Positions 35,513 to 44,067 of a stretch of DNA of 64,000 bases are shown here, in pieces. Made by a program: the position numbers and the translations under genes. Below the pieces are notes generated by a model that saw only the letters and a program-made list of their open reading frames with translations, searched no databases and was not told the DNA's origin. Origin of the DNA: Chryseosolibacter histidinae (lineage in GTDB: Bacteria; Bacteroidota; Bacteroidia; Cytophagales; Cyclobacteriaceae). The DNA lies in the NCBI RefSeq assembly GCF_018598225.1, contig NZ_JAHESF010000013.1, positions 158,581 through 222,580 of the forward strand. Reading direction: 5' to 3'. Within the stretch, counting starts at the first letter, position 1. Each line of letters opens with the position of its first letter.

Positions 35513-36074
35513 AGTGGTCTTTGAATCCACTCACACCACCTGACACAATGAACTTCATGGCTGCCGTAGCCGGCACATTGAGTGGCTTTACATTTTCTTT
35601 GGGAACGAAATAGTGATATCCCGAAAACGCGTATGAGTGTGGGAAGTATACTACCACCATATCGTTCAAACCGAGGTCAGTGAGGTCAGACTGTGTGATG
35701 AACCCGATCTGGTACAGGCTATTGTCTTTGTTAATGCGCACGAGCACCGGTTTGTTGAATTTCTTTTTATCTCCCACGAACGCACTCAGCAGGTCCTTGA
35801 CGGTAGAATAGATCAGCTTCACCAGGGGGATGCGGTTCATGCCGCGGTCGAACCATTCGCCAATGGTTTTGAAGACGTAGTTGGTGGAGAGATAACCGAT
35901 CAGCGTGATCACGGCCACAATGATGGCGAAGCCGAGGCCGGGGTAAGGCAGGTTGAGGCGATTGTCGAGCCACTGAAATGACACGAAGATAAAATAGGCG
36001 GTCGCCACCAGGGGAACAATGAATAATGTTCCACTGAAAAAGTACCGGAGAAATCTACCCGCAATTGCTTTCAT
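35511..36074 (-). CDS. DUF502 membrane protein
   Basis: 187 residues. Two membrane segments at about 10-32 and 47-66 (GTLFIVPLVATAYFIF; GFAIIVAVITLIGYL), then the DUF502 core with IPLVKLIYSTVKDLLSAF and KPVLVRI.. IGFITQS. The family is conserved in bacteria but has no established function. Ends inside the heptad array. Located 10 bp after cmk, likely one transcript. Confidence 0.9.
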   Translation of the reverse strand: MKAIAGRFLRYFFSGTLFIVPLVATAYFIFVSFQWLDNRLNLPYPGLGFAIIVAVITLIGYLSTNYVFKTIGEWFDRGMNRIPLVKLIYSTVKDLLSAFVGDKKKFNKPVLVRINKDNSLYQIGFITQSDLTDLGLNDMVVVYFPHSYAFSGYHYFVPKENVKPLNVPATAAMKFIVSGGVSGFKDH

Positions 36075-36084
36075 GCCCAGAAAG

Positions 36085-36774
36085 TTAGGAAGTCTGAATG
36101 GATCTTGCCAGGGCCAGTCGTATCACTTCATCCACCTGCTCGTCGATGGTGATGTGTGTAGTATCCATCACCAGCGCGTCATCCGCCTGCTGCAACGGGC
36201 TTTCGGCCCGTGTTGTATCGATCTTGTCCCGCTGAAGAATATTGTCGATCACTTCATCGAGGTCTACCAGCTGCTTGCGCTCCATCAATTCACGCTGCCT
36301 TCTGATAGCCCGCACCAGCACGTCGGCCGTCATGAACATTTTCAGCTCGGCATGGGGGAATACTACCGTACCGATGTCACGGCCATCCATCACCACGGCT
36401 TTTTCTTTACCCAGCCTCCGTTGTTGCTCAACCATCGCGGCCCTTACTTCCTTGATGGTGCTCACATTGCTCACATGTTCCGAGATCCGCATCTTTCTGA
36501 TCTCGCCTTCAACATTAAGGCCATTGAGATAGGTCTCCGTAACATTCTTGGAATTCACCTTGAACGAGATATTGATCTGGGCCAGAGCCCTGGCAATTTC
36601 TTTGGGATTGGTAAGCGAAACGTGATGATCTAAAAAAAACAACGTAACAGCCCTGTACATCGCCCCTGTGTCAATGTAGCGGTATCCCAGGATACCGGCA
36701 ACCAGCTTCGCAGTGGTACTTTTGCCGCAGGCTGAATAACCATCGATTGCAATGACGATTTTCTTCAGGTTCAT
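36085..36774 (-). CDS. cmk: Cytidylate kinase
   Basis: 229 residues from the chosen start MNLKKIVIAIDGYSACG. P-loop GYSACGKSTTAKLVA, then YRYIDTGAMYRAVTLF, VVMDGRDIGTVVFPHAELK and the Arg-rich LID region RAIRRQRELM. Phosphorylates CMP and dCMP. A longer frame to 36852 exists, but the region upstream is better explained by the small lipoprotein whose TGA overlaps this ATG (TGATG). Confidence 0.96.
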   Translation of the reverse strand: MNLKKIVIAIDGYSACGKSTTAKLVAGILGYRYIDTGAMYRAVTLFFLDHHVSLTNPKEIARALAQINISFKVNSKNVTETYLNGLNVEGEIRKMRISEHVSNVSTIKEVRAAMVEQQRRLGKEKAVVMDGRDIGTVVFPHAELKMFMTADVLVRAIRRQRELMERKQLVDLDEVIDNILQRDKIDTTRAESPLQQADDALVMDTTHITIDEQVDEVIRLALARSIQTS

Positions 36775-36911
36775 CAGCAATCTTTTAAAGGACAGGGGAT
36801 CGGTCTTCCTGGTTTGAGTTTTTTCTTTTTGGCCGAATGCGATGATGCGCACCCCTCAGCGATCACAATGATGACCGCCATGAGAAGCAATATAAGAGAC
36901 CTGAATTTCAA
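36774..36911 (-). CDS. Small lipoprotein, PIPCPLKDC ending, coupled to cmk
   Basis: 45 residues, too short for a 60-residue cutoff. It starts at TTG (no in-frame ATG before the upstream stop). The sequence is a textbook lipoprotein head: MKFRSLILLLMAVIIVIAEG, then Cys21, then a KKKK stretch and the C-terminus PGRPIPCPLKDC with two more Cys. The stop TGA overlaps the cmk ATG, arguing that it is translated. I recall similar short Bacteroidota lipoproteins ending in PCP.KDC but cannot name a family. Would sit on the periplasmic face. Function unknown. Confidence 0.72.
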   Translation of the reverse strand: MKFRSLILLLMAVIIVIAEGCASSHSAKKKKLKPGRPIPCPLKDC

Positions 36912-36952
36912 TGTATCCGGGAGTTATTCCGGGTAAAAATAAAAAAAAGAAA

Positions 36953-37639
36953 TCAACCTTCCGTTTTATTTTCATAACTCATCCGGAAGCCGATCTTCTG
37001 CCCGCCGCCCAGCTCTGGCGTGTGGGCTCTTTTTTGGTACAGGGTGATGGATTTTACCTCTGTAAAAGGAGGCGCAATAAGGTCATTTTCGATGGCCATG
37101 CGCAATACGATCTTGACAATTTTCCGCAGGAATTCCTCCGTAACCGGCCCTTCCGAGATCTTATTGAATTCAGCCAGCTCTTTTTCGCCTTCCACAAAAA
37201 AACGGTTGTCGTGGTTGATCATCACCCTGGCCAGCAGATAGCCGGGGTCGTTTGTCCTGTTGAACTTCAGCGAATCGGCCATAAAATTATAGATCATGAT
37301 CTGGCCAAAATAACGGTTCACTTCATTCTGCAGGATATATTCCTCCTTCATGATGGGATGCGTATCTTCAAACGTTACGATGTTGGTGTGCATCACAAAG
37401 ATCAGCATGTCGCCGGCGAGCTTTACGTGAAATTCATGCTCACTGATCACGACAAATTCAACGGTCACATCCTTATCTTCCGGGTGGGCCCTCCTGACCA
37501 GCTCATCGGCAACACGTTTTGCCTCATTCGAGAACACGGAGAAGGCATCGAGAATATGCCTGTAAGTAGCCTGTTTTGCGGTGGATTTGCTCTCCAGTAA
37601 TTTTTTGATACAATCAATCGGATCCTGGTCTGAATTCAT
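36953..37639 (-). CDS. Conserved hypothetical protein
   Basis: 228 residues from the chosen start MNSDQDPIDCIKKLL; an upstream in-frame Met at 37690 would overlap the divergent gene. No signal peptide or membrane segment. Alpha/beta composition with ATYRHILDAFSVFSNEAKRV, VEFVVISEHEFHVKLAGDML and YFGQIMIYNFMADSLKFN. I do not recognise a domain. Conserved-looking polar pattern suggests a cytoplasmic protein. It precedes the small lipoprotein and cmk on the same strand. Confidence 0.75.
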   Translation of the reverse strand: MNSDQDPIDCIKKLLESKSTAKQATYRHILDAFSVFSNEAKRVADELVRRAHPEDKDVTVEFVVISEHEFHVKLAGDMLIFVMHTNIVTFEDTHPIMKEEYILQNEVNRYFGQIMIYNFMADSLKFNRTNDPGYLLARVMINHDNRFFVEGEKELAEFNKISEGPVTEEFLRKIVKIVLRMAIENDLIAPPFTEVKSITLYQKRAHTPELGGGQKIGFRMSYENKTEG

Positions 37640-37699
37640 ATCCCGGCTTTTGTTATCTCGAAATCCATGTCTAATTTCATACCCAGTCAAAAACAGGTT

Positions 37700-37969
37700 A
37701 TGGAAACGAAAGAAGGCAATAACAACGAAAAAAAATTTGCAGGCTTCGGCAAAAAAGTAGACCAGTTCCTGGATGAGCTTAACGAAGCGGGTGAAAAACT
37801 TCAGAAAGAGTTTCAGCAGCGTTACGACGAGCTGAAAGTTTCCGCCGAGAAGCTTAAAAAGGAAGCCGAGAACAAAGAGCGCTGGAAAGAAGTTGAAGCA
37901 AGCCTTAAAAAAGCCGGTGATGAATTGGGCAAGGCTTTTAAAGCGGCGTTTACGAATAAGAAGGAGTAA
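37700..37969 (+). CDS. Small helical coiled-coil protein
   Basis: 89 residues from the chosen start METKEGNNN (an earlier in-frame Met at 37667 lacks support). Almost wholly charged helix: FGKKVDQFLDELNEAGEKLQ, DELKVSAEKLKKEAE, WKEVEASLKKAGDELGKAF. No membrane segment. Such short coiled coils are common and uninformative. Its stop is followed at once by a GGAGTAA array. Confidence 0.65.
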   Translation: METKEGNNNEKKFAGFGKKVDQFLDELNEAGEKLQKEFQQRYDELKVSAEKLKKEAENKERWKEVEASLKKAGDELGKAFKAAFTNKKE

Positions 37970-37971
37970 GT

Positions 37972-38032
37972 AAGAATTGAGGAGTAAGGAGCCTGGGCCA
38001 GAAGTTAGAAGTCAGGAGCCAGGAGTCAGAAG
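37972..38032. repeat. Heptad array, GGAGTAA/GGAGTCA family
   Basis: Units GAATTGA, GGAGTAA, then a break, GAAGTTA, GAAGTCA, GGAGCCA, GGAGTCA, GAAGGGT. Same family as 12888-12987 (inverted) and 60546-60608. One arm. The last codons of the preceding gene already read AAGGAGTAA. Confidence 0.82.
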
Positions 38033-38056
38033 GGTGTGGTGTGACTTAACGACTTG

Positions 38057-38086
38057 AAAAAAAAGGCCGCTCCCTATAAAGCGGCC
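38057..38086 (-). terminator. Terminator GGCCGCT hairpin
   Basis: GGCCGCT (38065-38071) pairs with AGCGGCC (38080-38086), loop of 8. On the minus strand it is followed by eight T, a good rho-independent terminator about 110 bp after the aldehyde dehydrogenase stop. Confidence 0.8.
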
Positions 38087-38196
38087 CTTGGATTCAACAT
38101 ATTTTGAGTCAATGATTAGCTCCTTTATCTTACGCCAGGCATACTTGACATCTACCAAAACAACGCCTTCCCTACTGGTGGATGTAATGAACTTTA

Positions 38197-39549
38197 CTAA
38201 CGAATATAGATCGTCTTTGTATTTACAAATTCCTTAATGCCCTGCTCAGCCAGCTCTCTTCCATAGCCGGATTTTTTTACACCACCGAAGGGAAGCCGTT
38301 GGTCTGACCGCATCAGGGAATTGACGAATACCGATCCTGATTCTATCTCCCTGGCTACACGTTCACCTCTCTGAAGATCGGTGGTCCAGACAGAAGCGCC
38401 GAGACCATACCGACTGGCGTTGGCCATGGCGATAGCTTCCTGCTCGTCTTTAACGGTGATCATCGCTGCTACCGGACCGAACATCTCTTCATCAAACGCA
38501 ACCATGCCGGGTTTCACATTGTCAAGCAGCGCAGGCTGAAAATTGCATCCCTGGCGTTCGCCTCCGGTAATCAATCGTGCTCCTTGTTTCACAGAAGCCT
38601 GAACCTGCTTCTCCAGTTGTTCAGCAAGATCGAGCCGTGCCAGTGGCCCTGTCGTTGTTTGTGGGTCGAGCTGATTGCCCTGTTTCAGTTGTTTGATCTT
38701 ATCGGCGAATCGTTCCGTGAACTCTTTACTGATCTTTTCAGCAACAATGAACCGCTTGGCTGCGATGCACGATTGCCCTGCATTTTGCATACGCGATTGC
38801 GTGGCCACCTGCGCCGCGAGATCGAGGTCCGCATCGTCGAGCACAACAAATGGGTCACTGCCACCTAACTCGAGCACGGTTTTCTTAAGGTTCTTTCCTG
38901 CAGCCGCGGCCACCTGTGTACCGGCGTATTCACTTCCCGTGAGGGCAACAGCCATGATCTCATCACGGGCAATGATGCCTGCAACATCTTTTGATTCAAT
39001 GAGCAACGATTGAAAAGTACCTTCCGGGAAACCGGCATCACCAAAAACCTTTTCTATGAGCAGCGCGCATTGTGTAACGTTGGCAGCGTGCTTGAGCAAG
39101 CCCACGTTTCCGGCCATCAAAGCAGGTGCAGCAAAACGAAAGACCTGCCACAAGGGAAAATTCCACGGCATAATGGCGAGCACAGGGCCTAGCGGTTGAA
39201 AGGCCACCAGGCTTTTAGAGGCCTCTGTGGCGATGGTTTGATCTTTCAAAAACACAGCAGCGTGATCCGCAAAGTAGTCGCACCCGTTCGCGCATTTTTC
39301 AATCTCCGCTGTCGATTCAGCGAGGATCTTTCCCATCTCAGTGGAAACGATGCGGGCATACTCCGTCTTACGCTGACGCAGCAACTCCCCTGCACGTTTC
39401 ATCAGCGCCGCACGATGTGAATAGTCCTGCCTCTTCCACGACGTAAAAGCTTTTGAAGCAGCTGCCAGCTTTTTATCAATGGTGCCGGCATTATGGATCT
39501 CGAATTCACCTACGGGAGACTGATCGAACGGATTGATGGATCTTAGCAT
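38197..39549 (-). CDS. NAD(P)-dependent aldehyde dehydrogenase, succinate-semialdehyde type
   Basis: 450 residues, cytoplasmic. Catalytic Cys261 in NAGQSCIAAKRF and general base Glu227 in LELGGSDPF. IMPWNFPLWQVFRF and GVKKSGYGRELAEQGIKEF are typical of the succinate-semialdehyde dehydrogenase branch (GabD/Sad-like), which has about this short length. Substrate is inferred from family only. Confidence 0.92.
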   Translation of the reverse strand: MLRSINPFDQSPVGEFEIHNAGTIDKKLAAASKAFTSWKRQDYSHRAALMKRAGELLRQRKTEYARIVSTEMGKILAESTAEIEKCANGCDYFADHAAVFLKDQTIATEASKSLVAFQPLGPVLAIMPWNFPLWQVFRFAAPALMAGNVGLLKHAANVTQCALLIEKVFGDAGFPEGTFQSLLIESKDVAGIIARDEIMAVALTGSEYAGTQVAAAAGKNLKKTVLELGGSDPFVVLDDADLDLAAQVATQSRMQNAGQSCIAAKRFIVAEKISKEFTERFADKIKQLKQGNQLDPQTTTGPLARLDLAEQLEKQVQASVKQGARLITGGERQGCNFQPALLDNVKPGMVAFDEEMFGPVAAMITVKDEQEAIAMANASRYGLGASVWTTDLQRGERVAREIESGSVFVNSLMRSDQRLPFGGVKKSGYGRELAEQGIKEFVNTKTIYIR

Positions 39550-39600
39550 GGCCTGTTGTATTTAATGTAAGCAAGTTCATGCAATCCCTTTAAAAAATAA

Positions 39601-39628
39601 AGTACCAGCCCGGTAAAAAGCTGGTACT
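39601..39628 (-). terminator. Hairpin AGTACCAGC upstream of the aldehyde dehydrogenase gene
   Basis: AGTACCAGC (39601-39609) and GCTGGTACT (39620-39628), 9-bp stem with 10-base loop. On the minus strand TTTATTTTTTA follows, so it can end transcription from the DUF2807 gene. Confidence 0.7.
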
Positions 39629-39649
39629 AAAACTAATCGACTATGCTTT

Positions 39650-39697
39650 AGAAGGTACGAAGTTAGAGGTACGAGGTACGAGAATACCGCAGAACAA
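39650..39697. repeat. Heptad array, GTACGAG family
   Basis: AAGGTAC, GAAGTTA, GAGGTAC, GAGGTAC, GAGAATA. The first 35 bp are almost identical to the array after queA at 51173, including the preceding TTTAG. One arm only, between the DUF2807 and aldehyde dehydrogenase genes. Confidence 0.82.
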
Positions 39698-39716
39698 GGA
39701 TTGTCAAGGTATTTCT

Positions 39717-40436
39717 TCAGTCGCGGCGTACACTGCTGGAACCTGAGACATCTGCAATCACCGTCGGATTACCGCGATACAGGATCACGCTGGCACCACT
39801 GGCGGTTGCCTTCAGGCTGTTGCTGACAGTAACATGGCCATCGCTTGCACCGGAAGCACGGATGTCAGCATCCGTCACCGGAAAATAGTATCCCTTGAGC
39901 ACTGACGCACCAGACAACTCTGCCCGGAGGTTTTCGCCGATGCCCCGGAGATTAAGATAAGATGCGCCGGAAAGCACCACATTGAGCTTTGTAGCATTGA
40001 GGTCGAGCTGCGATACAGAAGCCCCGGAGAGGTAAAAATCGAATGCTTCAAGGTCATGAAAACCAGAGACCCTAGAATCACTGGCGCCTGAAAAATTAGC
40101 GGACGCGATCACAGGCATGGTGATGTTGACATGGGTATCGTGACGGCGTTTCCGGTTGTCTTCATAACGGATCACCAGGGTGCTTCCTTCTTTTCGCACG
40201 ATCAGGTCGTCAAGGTTACGCCTGTCTCCCCTTACCGAGATCTCGAAGTAGTTGCCCTGCTCCACATCGATGTTGAAAGCATCGCCCATTTCAAGCCTGT
40301 CGAAATCAGTGAGTGAATATTCCTTTTCGATCTCCTGGATAGGTCCCGGGTCTTCTGATTGAAAACACGAAGAGGCTACGGCTGCTGACATCAGCATCAG
40401 CGCATAGGTAAAGAGACGGTTTATTGTCGGTGTCAT
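39717..40436 (-). CDS. DUF2807 (head GIN) lipoprotein
   Basis: 239 residues from ATG (an in-frame TTG two codons earlier is ignored). Signal peptide with lipobox about ASSC. The rest is a right-handed beta-helix pattern with repeated SGAS motifs (NFSGASDSRV, LSGASVSQL, LSGASYLNL, LSGASVLKG), the DUF2807 hallmark. Likely outside the inner membrane. Function unknown. Confidence 0.93.
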   Translation of the reverse strand: MTPTINRLFTYALMLMSAAVASSCFQSEDPGPIQEIEKEYSLTDFDRLEMGDAFNIDVEQGNYFEISVRGDRRNLDDLIVRKEGSTLVIRYEDNRKRRHDTHVNITMPVIASANFSGASDSRVSGFHDLEAFDFYLSGASVSQLDLNATKLNVVLSGASYLNLRGIGENLRAELSGASVLKGYYFPVTDADIRASGASDGHVTVSNSLKATASGASVILYRGNPTVIADVSGSSSVRRD

Positions 40437-40538
40437 AATCAATGGGTTTGATGTTATGACAACTCGGTTTCAGAATACCCCTAGTACCTGTCAAATTTGT
40501 TTTCAACTCAATATCCCGATCCTTGGGGGTATGGGGCA

Positions 40539-40563
40539 TAAAAAAAGGGGCGCCTGGCCCCTT
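40539..40563 (-). terminator. Terminator after tsf
   Basis: On the minus strand AGGGGC and GCCCCT form the stem, followed by a T-run. It lies 24 bp after the EF-Ts stop and ends the ribosomal operon. Confidence 0.85.
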
Positions 40564-40586
40564 CCTCTTATATTATCATCAGCAAA

Positions 40587-41420
40587 TTATCCAATCGCTA
40601 CACGTTTGAATTCTGCTACAGTTAATCCTTTGGTTACGCTGTCTAGATACTGCGCAACAGTTTTAGAATTGTCTTTCACGAACGGCTGGTGCAGCAAAGT
40701 GCTTTCCTTGAAGAACTTTTGAAGCTTGCCCTGAGCGATCTTCTCAACCATGTTCTCGGGTTTGCCTTCAGCGAGGATCTGTGCTTTGGCGATCTCGAGC
40801 TCTTTTTCGATGGTAGTCTTATCTACAGACTTTTCATCTACTGCTACAGGGTTCATGGCGGCGATCTGCATACCAACGTCCTTGCCGGCATCAGTAACAT
40901 CTTTGCCATTGATACCTTTCAGTGACACCAGCACACCAAGCTTGGAACCTGCGTGGATGTAGGGCACAACAACTTCACCTTTCATGTGAATGTATTCGCT
41001 CACATCGATCTTCTCGCCGATCTTGCCCACCAGCTCAACGATCTTCTCACTGATGGTGAGGTTACCGGCTTTCAAAGCAAGCAACGCGTCTTTTGAGGCG
41101 GGTTTGTTTGCAGAGGCTGTTTCAGCGATCAGCTTGCCAAGGTTCTGGAATTCCTCGTTCTTGGCTACGAAGTCAGTCTCACAGTTTAAAGCAATGAGCA
41201 CGGCTTCTTTTTTGTCGTCGTTAACTTTTACAAAAACAGAACCTTCTTTTGTCTCCCTGTCGGAGCGGGAAGCGGAAACCTTCTGGCCTTTCTTCCTCAA
41301 TATCTCGATTGCTTTTTCAAAATCACCGTCGGCTTCGGTAAGGGCTTTTTTACAATCCATCATACCGGCACCTGTCATGCTGCGGAGTTTGTTTACATCC
41401 TGTGCTGAAATGGCTGACAT
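40587..41420 (-). CDS. tsf: Elongation factor Ts
   Basis: 277 residues, cytoplasmic nucleotide exchange factor for EF-Tu. UBA-like head with VNKLRSMTGAGMMDCKKAL, then LNCETDFVAKNEEF, and AMNPVAVDEKSVDKT. Last gene of the rplM-rpsI-rpsB-tsf operon. The 130-bp gap to rpsB contains a short repeat of ATTACGATTT with 13-bp period. Confidence 0.98.
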   Translation of the reverse strand: MSAISAQDVNKLRSMTGAGMMDCKKALTEADGDFEKAIEILRKKGQKVSASRSDRETKEGSVFVKVNDDKKEAVLIALNCETDFVAKNEEFQNLGKLIAETASANKPASKDALLALKAGNLTISEKIVELVGKIGEKIDVSEYIHMKGEVVVPYIHAGSKLGVLVSLKGINGKDVTDAGKDVGMQIAAMNPVAVDEKSVDKTTIEKELEIAKAQILAEGKPENMVEKIAQGKLQKFFKESTLLHQPFVKDNSKTVAQYLDSVTKGLTVAEFKRVAIG

Positions 41421-41550
41421 ACTTAATTACGATTTAGAATTACGATTTAATAGGGTGCTTAAAAAACTAAACACCGGCTTACGGCCGATGTTCAGTACAT
41501 ATTTTACTTCTGGATGGTCGCCATGCACGATGCTGGCGTATCGGGAAGAA

Positions 41551-42321
41551 TTAATTTGCCTCTTCTACCGGCTCGTCAACTTTTCTCTTCTCGTCCTCTT
41601 CTTTGCGCTGAGCTGCGTCTTCCTTGTCTTTCTTACGCTCCATCAGGCCTTCTTCGATCACTTTACCGATATTTTTGGTCAGGATAGAGATCGATTTGAA
41701 AGCGTCGTCGTTGGCAGGGATCGGGAAATCAACACCTGAAGGATCAGAGTTGGTATCTACCAGTGCAAACACGGGGATATTGAGTTTTTGAGCTTCTGTT
41801 ACCGCAATGTGCTCGCGTTTTACGTCAATCACGAAAAGTGCGGCAGGCAGCCTGTTCAGATCAGCGATACCGCCCAACAGTTTTTCAAGCTTGGCTTTTT
41901 CACGCGTGATCATGAGGCGCTCACGCTTGGCCAGGTTGTTGAAGGCTTCGTCTTTCATCAGCTTCTCGATCTGAGACAATTTCTTCAGTGATTTGCGGAT
42001 CGTAGCGAAGTTGGTAAGCATACCACCCAACCAGCGTTCTGTTACGAACGGCATGTTGAGGCGTTTTGCTTCTTCAGTCACAATATCTTTAGCTTGTTTC
42101 TTGGTTGCCACGAACATGATCTTGCGGCCCGAGCGAACGATGTTCTTCAGGGCGAAAGATGCTTCTTCAAGGCGCGCCAGCGTTTTGTTAAGATCGATAA
42201 TGTGAATACCGTTGTTCTCCATGAAGATGTACTCGGCCATCTTCGGGTTCCATTTGCGGGTAAGGTGACCAAAGTGAACACCTGCGTCCAGCAAATCCTG
42301 ATATGTTAATTTTTCAGCCAT
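41551..42321 (-). CDS. rpsB: 30S ribosomal protein S2
   Basis: 256 residues from the chosen start MAEKLTYQDLLDAGVHFGHL; a longer frame to 42408 overlaps rpsI and is rejected. S2 signatures GVHFGHLTRKWNPKM, RWLGGMLTNF, and IPVFALVDTNSDPSGVDFPI. Acidic/lysine-rich tail of about 25 residues. Confidence 0.98.
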   Translation of the reverse strand: MAEKLTYQDLLDAGVHFGHLTRKWNPKMAEYIFMENNGIHIIDLNKTLARLEEASFALKNIVRSGRKIMFVATKKQAKDIVTEEAKRLNMPFVTERWLGGMLTNFATIRKSLKKLSQIEKLMKDEAFNNLAKRERLMITREKAKLEKLLGGIADLNRLPAALFVIDVKREHIAVTEAQKLNIPVFALVDTNSDPSGVDFPIPANDDAFKSISILTKNIGKVIEEGLMERKKDKEDAAQRKEEDEKRKVDEPVEEAN

Positions 42322-42331
42322 TCTATTTCGA

Positions 42332-42718
42332 TTAACGCTTGCTAAACTGGAATCTTCTTCTTGCTTTTCTTCTACCGGGCTTTTTACGCTCAACCATGCG
42401 TGAATCACGGGTCAGCAGGCCGTCCTTCTTCAGAACAGGCTTGTGTTCGGCATTAACTTCCACCAGTGCGCGGGCAATGGCCAGACGTACAGCTTCGGCT
42501 TGTCCTTTCACGCCACCGCCTTCAACGTTTACCATTACATCGTATTGATTCTCTGCTTTTACAGAAGCAAAGGCTTGCTTTACAGTGGTTTGGTGGATCT
42601 CGGAAAGAAAGTATTCCTTCAGTTCGCGATCGTTCACTTTAATATCACCTTTACCAGGCGTCAGGTATATCCTGGCGATGGAGGTTTTTCTTCTACCGAT
42701 TGTGTTGATGATCTGCAT
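42332..42718 (-). CDS. rpsI: 30S ribosomal protein S9
   Basis: 128 residues. GRRKTSIARIYLTPGKGDIK at the start, GGGVKGQAEAVRLAIARAL in the middle, and a basic tail KKPGRRKARRRFQFSKR, all S9 features. Follows rplM by 3 bp. Confidence 0.98.
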   Translation of the reverse strand: MQIINTIGRRKTSIARIYLTPGKGDIKVNDRELKEYFLSEIHQTTVKQAFASVKAENQYDVMVNVEGGGVKGQAEAVRLAIARALVEVNAEHKPVLKKDGLLTRDSRMVERKKPGRRKARRRFQFSKR

Positions 42719-42721
42719 TTA

Positions 42722-43165
42722 TCAGAACTTTAATTCTTTAGGTTGTTGCGCTTGGTGAGGATGCTCAGCACCGGCATATACGTGCAGGCTTCTGAACAAT
42801 TCGCGTCCCAGTCTGTTCTTAGGAAGCATGCCGCGTACAGCATGTTCGATCAGACGTTCAGGGTGCTTGGAACGGATCAAGGTAGGGGTATGCTCGCGCT
42901 GACCTCCCGGATAGCCTGAGTGCGTAAAGATCACCCTGTCAGTCCATTTTTTACCTGTCATTCTCACTTTTTCAGCATTGATGACAATCACATGATCGCC
43001 GCAATCCACATGTGGCGAATAGCTTGTCTTATGCTTGCCACGAATAACTTTCGCAACCTGACTTGCCACACGGCCCAATACCTGGGCGTTTGCGTCCACA
43101 ATAACCCAGCCTTTTTCGACTGTAGCCTTGGTAGCGTAAGTGGTCTTATAACTATTATGATCCAT
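42722..43165 (-). CDS. rplM: 50S ribosomal protein L13
   Basis: 147 residues. WVIVDANAQVLGRVASQVAK, GDHVIVINAEKVRMTGKKW and MLPKNRLGRELFRSLHVYAG are L13 signatures. First gene of the operon, with a good promoter 54 bp upstream. Confidence 0.98.
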   Translation of the reverse strand: MDHNSYKTTYATKATVEKGWVIVDANAQVLGRVASQVAKVIRGKHKTSYSPHVDCGDHVIVINAEKVRMTGKKWTDRVIFTHSGYPGGQREHTPTLIRSKHPERLIEHAVRGMLPKNRLGRELFRSLHVYAGAEHPHQAQQPKELKF

Positions 43166-43218
43166 TTTTTTACTTAAAAATTCAAATAAAACGCACCCCT
43201 CTCATTTAAAAAGGGACA

Positions 43219-43249
43219 CAAAGGTAACTGGCTTATGGCTGAAATGCAA
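43219..43249 (-). promoter_or_regulatory. rplM operon promoter, Bacteroidota type
   Basis: On the minus strand TTG (43247-43249), 20 bases, then TACCTTTG (43219-43226), matching TTG-N19/20-TAnnTTTG. Confidence 0.8.
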
Positions 43250-43290
43250 GTCCGGCCGATAATTTGCTTAACCGAAGAGCCAAAAATGCT

Positions 43291-44034
43291 TCAGGAATTC
43301 ATTTCCAGCTGCCGGATCAACGCCTGCATGTCTTTTGGATAAGGAGCTTCGATCTTCAGGCGTTTTCCCGACAAATCCTCAAATTCCAGCGAAAAAGCAT
43401 GTAACGCCATCCGCTTCATAAAGGTTTCCTCCTCAGTGCCTTTCTTCAGATTAAACCCTCTTTTTAGCTCAGAAAGCAAGAAAGGTTTGCCCCCGTAGGT
43501 GTCATCCCCTGTAATAGAAGCCCCCTGCGAGGCCAAATGGATCCGGATCTGGTGCATTCTGCCCGTCACTGGCCGGCATTCCATGAGTGTATGCAGCCGG
43601 TACGACCTTAAGGACGTAAAATAGGTCTGGGCGTCTTTACCCTCCCTCCGGCTGATCTTTACCACCCCATCGTTCTGTTTAAGAATGGGCGCATCCACCA
43701 GCAGGTTCGAAAAGTTATGGATGCCGTCTACCACCGCATGATAGACCTTCTCCACCTGCCGCTTTTCAAACTGGATGCTCAGGTGGCGGTACGCCTCCGG
43801 ATGTTTGGCAATGGCCAGCACCCCTGAAGTATCCTTGTCCAGGCGGTGACAGGCCTGGGCATCGGGCGTGTATTCACGGGCCAGGGCCAGCAGATTGACC
43901 CTTTCGTGCCGGTCTTCCAGGGTTGAAAGGAACGCAGGCTTGCTCACCACCACATAGTCGTGGTCTTCAAAGCGTATGATATCTTCAAACCTGACCTTGG
44001 GCCGCTTGACCCGTTGCTGATTGAATTCTTCCAT
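43291..44034 (-). CDS. RluA-family pseudouridine synthase
   Basis: 247 residues, cytoplasmic. Catalytic Asp in CHRLDKDTSGVLAIAKHPEA; also HDYVVVSKPAFLSTL near the start and ECRPVTGRMHQIRIHLAS. Modifies rRNA or tRNA uridine. No S4 domain, so RluA/RluC/RluD subtype is open. Confidence 0.92.
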   Translation of the reverse strand: MEEFNQQRVKRPKVRFEDIIRFEDHDYVVVSKPAFLSTLEDRHERVNLLALAREYTPDAQACHRLDKDTSGVLAIAKHPEAYRHLSIQFEKRQVEKVYHAVVDGIHNFSNLLVDAPILKQNDGVVKISRREGKDAQTYFTSLRSYRLHTLMECRPVTGRMHQIRIHLASQGASITGDDTYGGKPFLLSELKRGFNLKKGTEEETFMKRMALHAFSLEFEDLSGKRLKIEAPYPKDMQALIRQLEMNS

Positions 44035-44067
44035 GCCCGCTGATTCTTTCCCGTTGCCGGTTAGTGT

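Noticed and set aside
41430..41460. ATTACGATTT repeat between tsf and rpsB as a heptad array
   Set aside because: Period is 13 bp with only two copies, so it does not meet the 7-bp rule, although it may be related.
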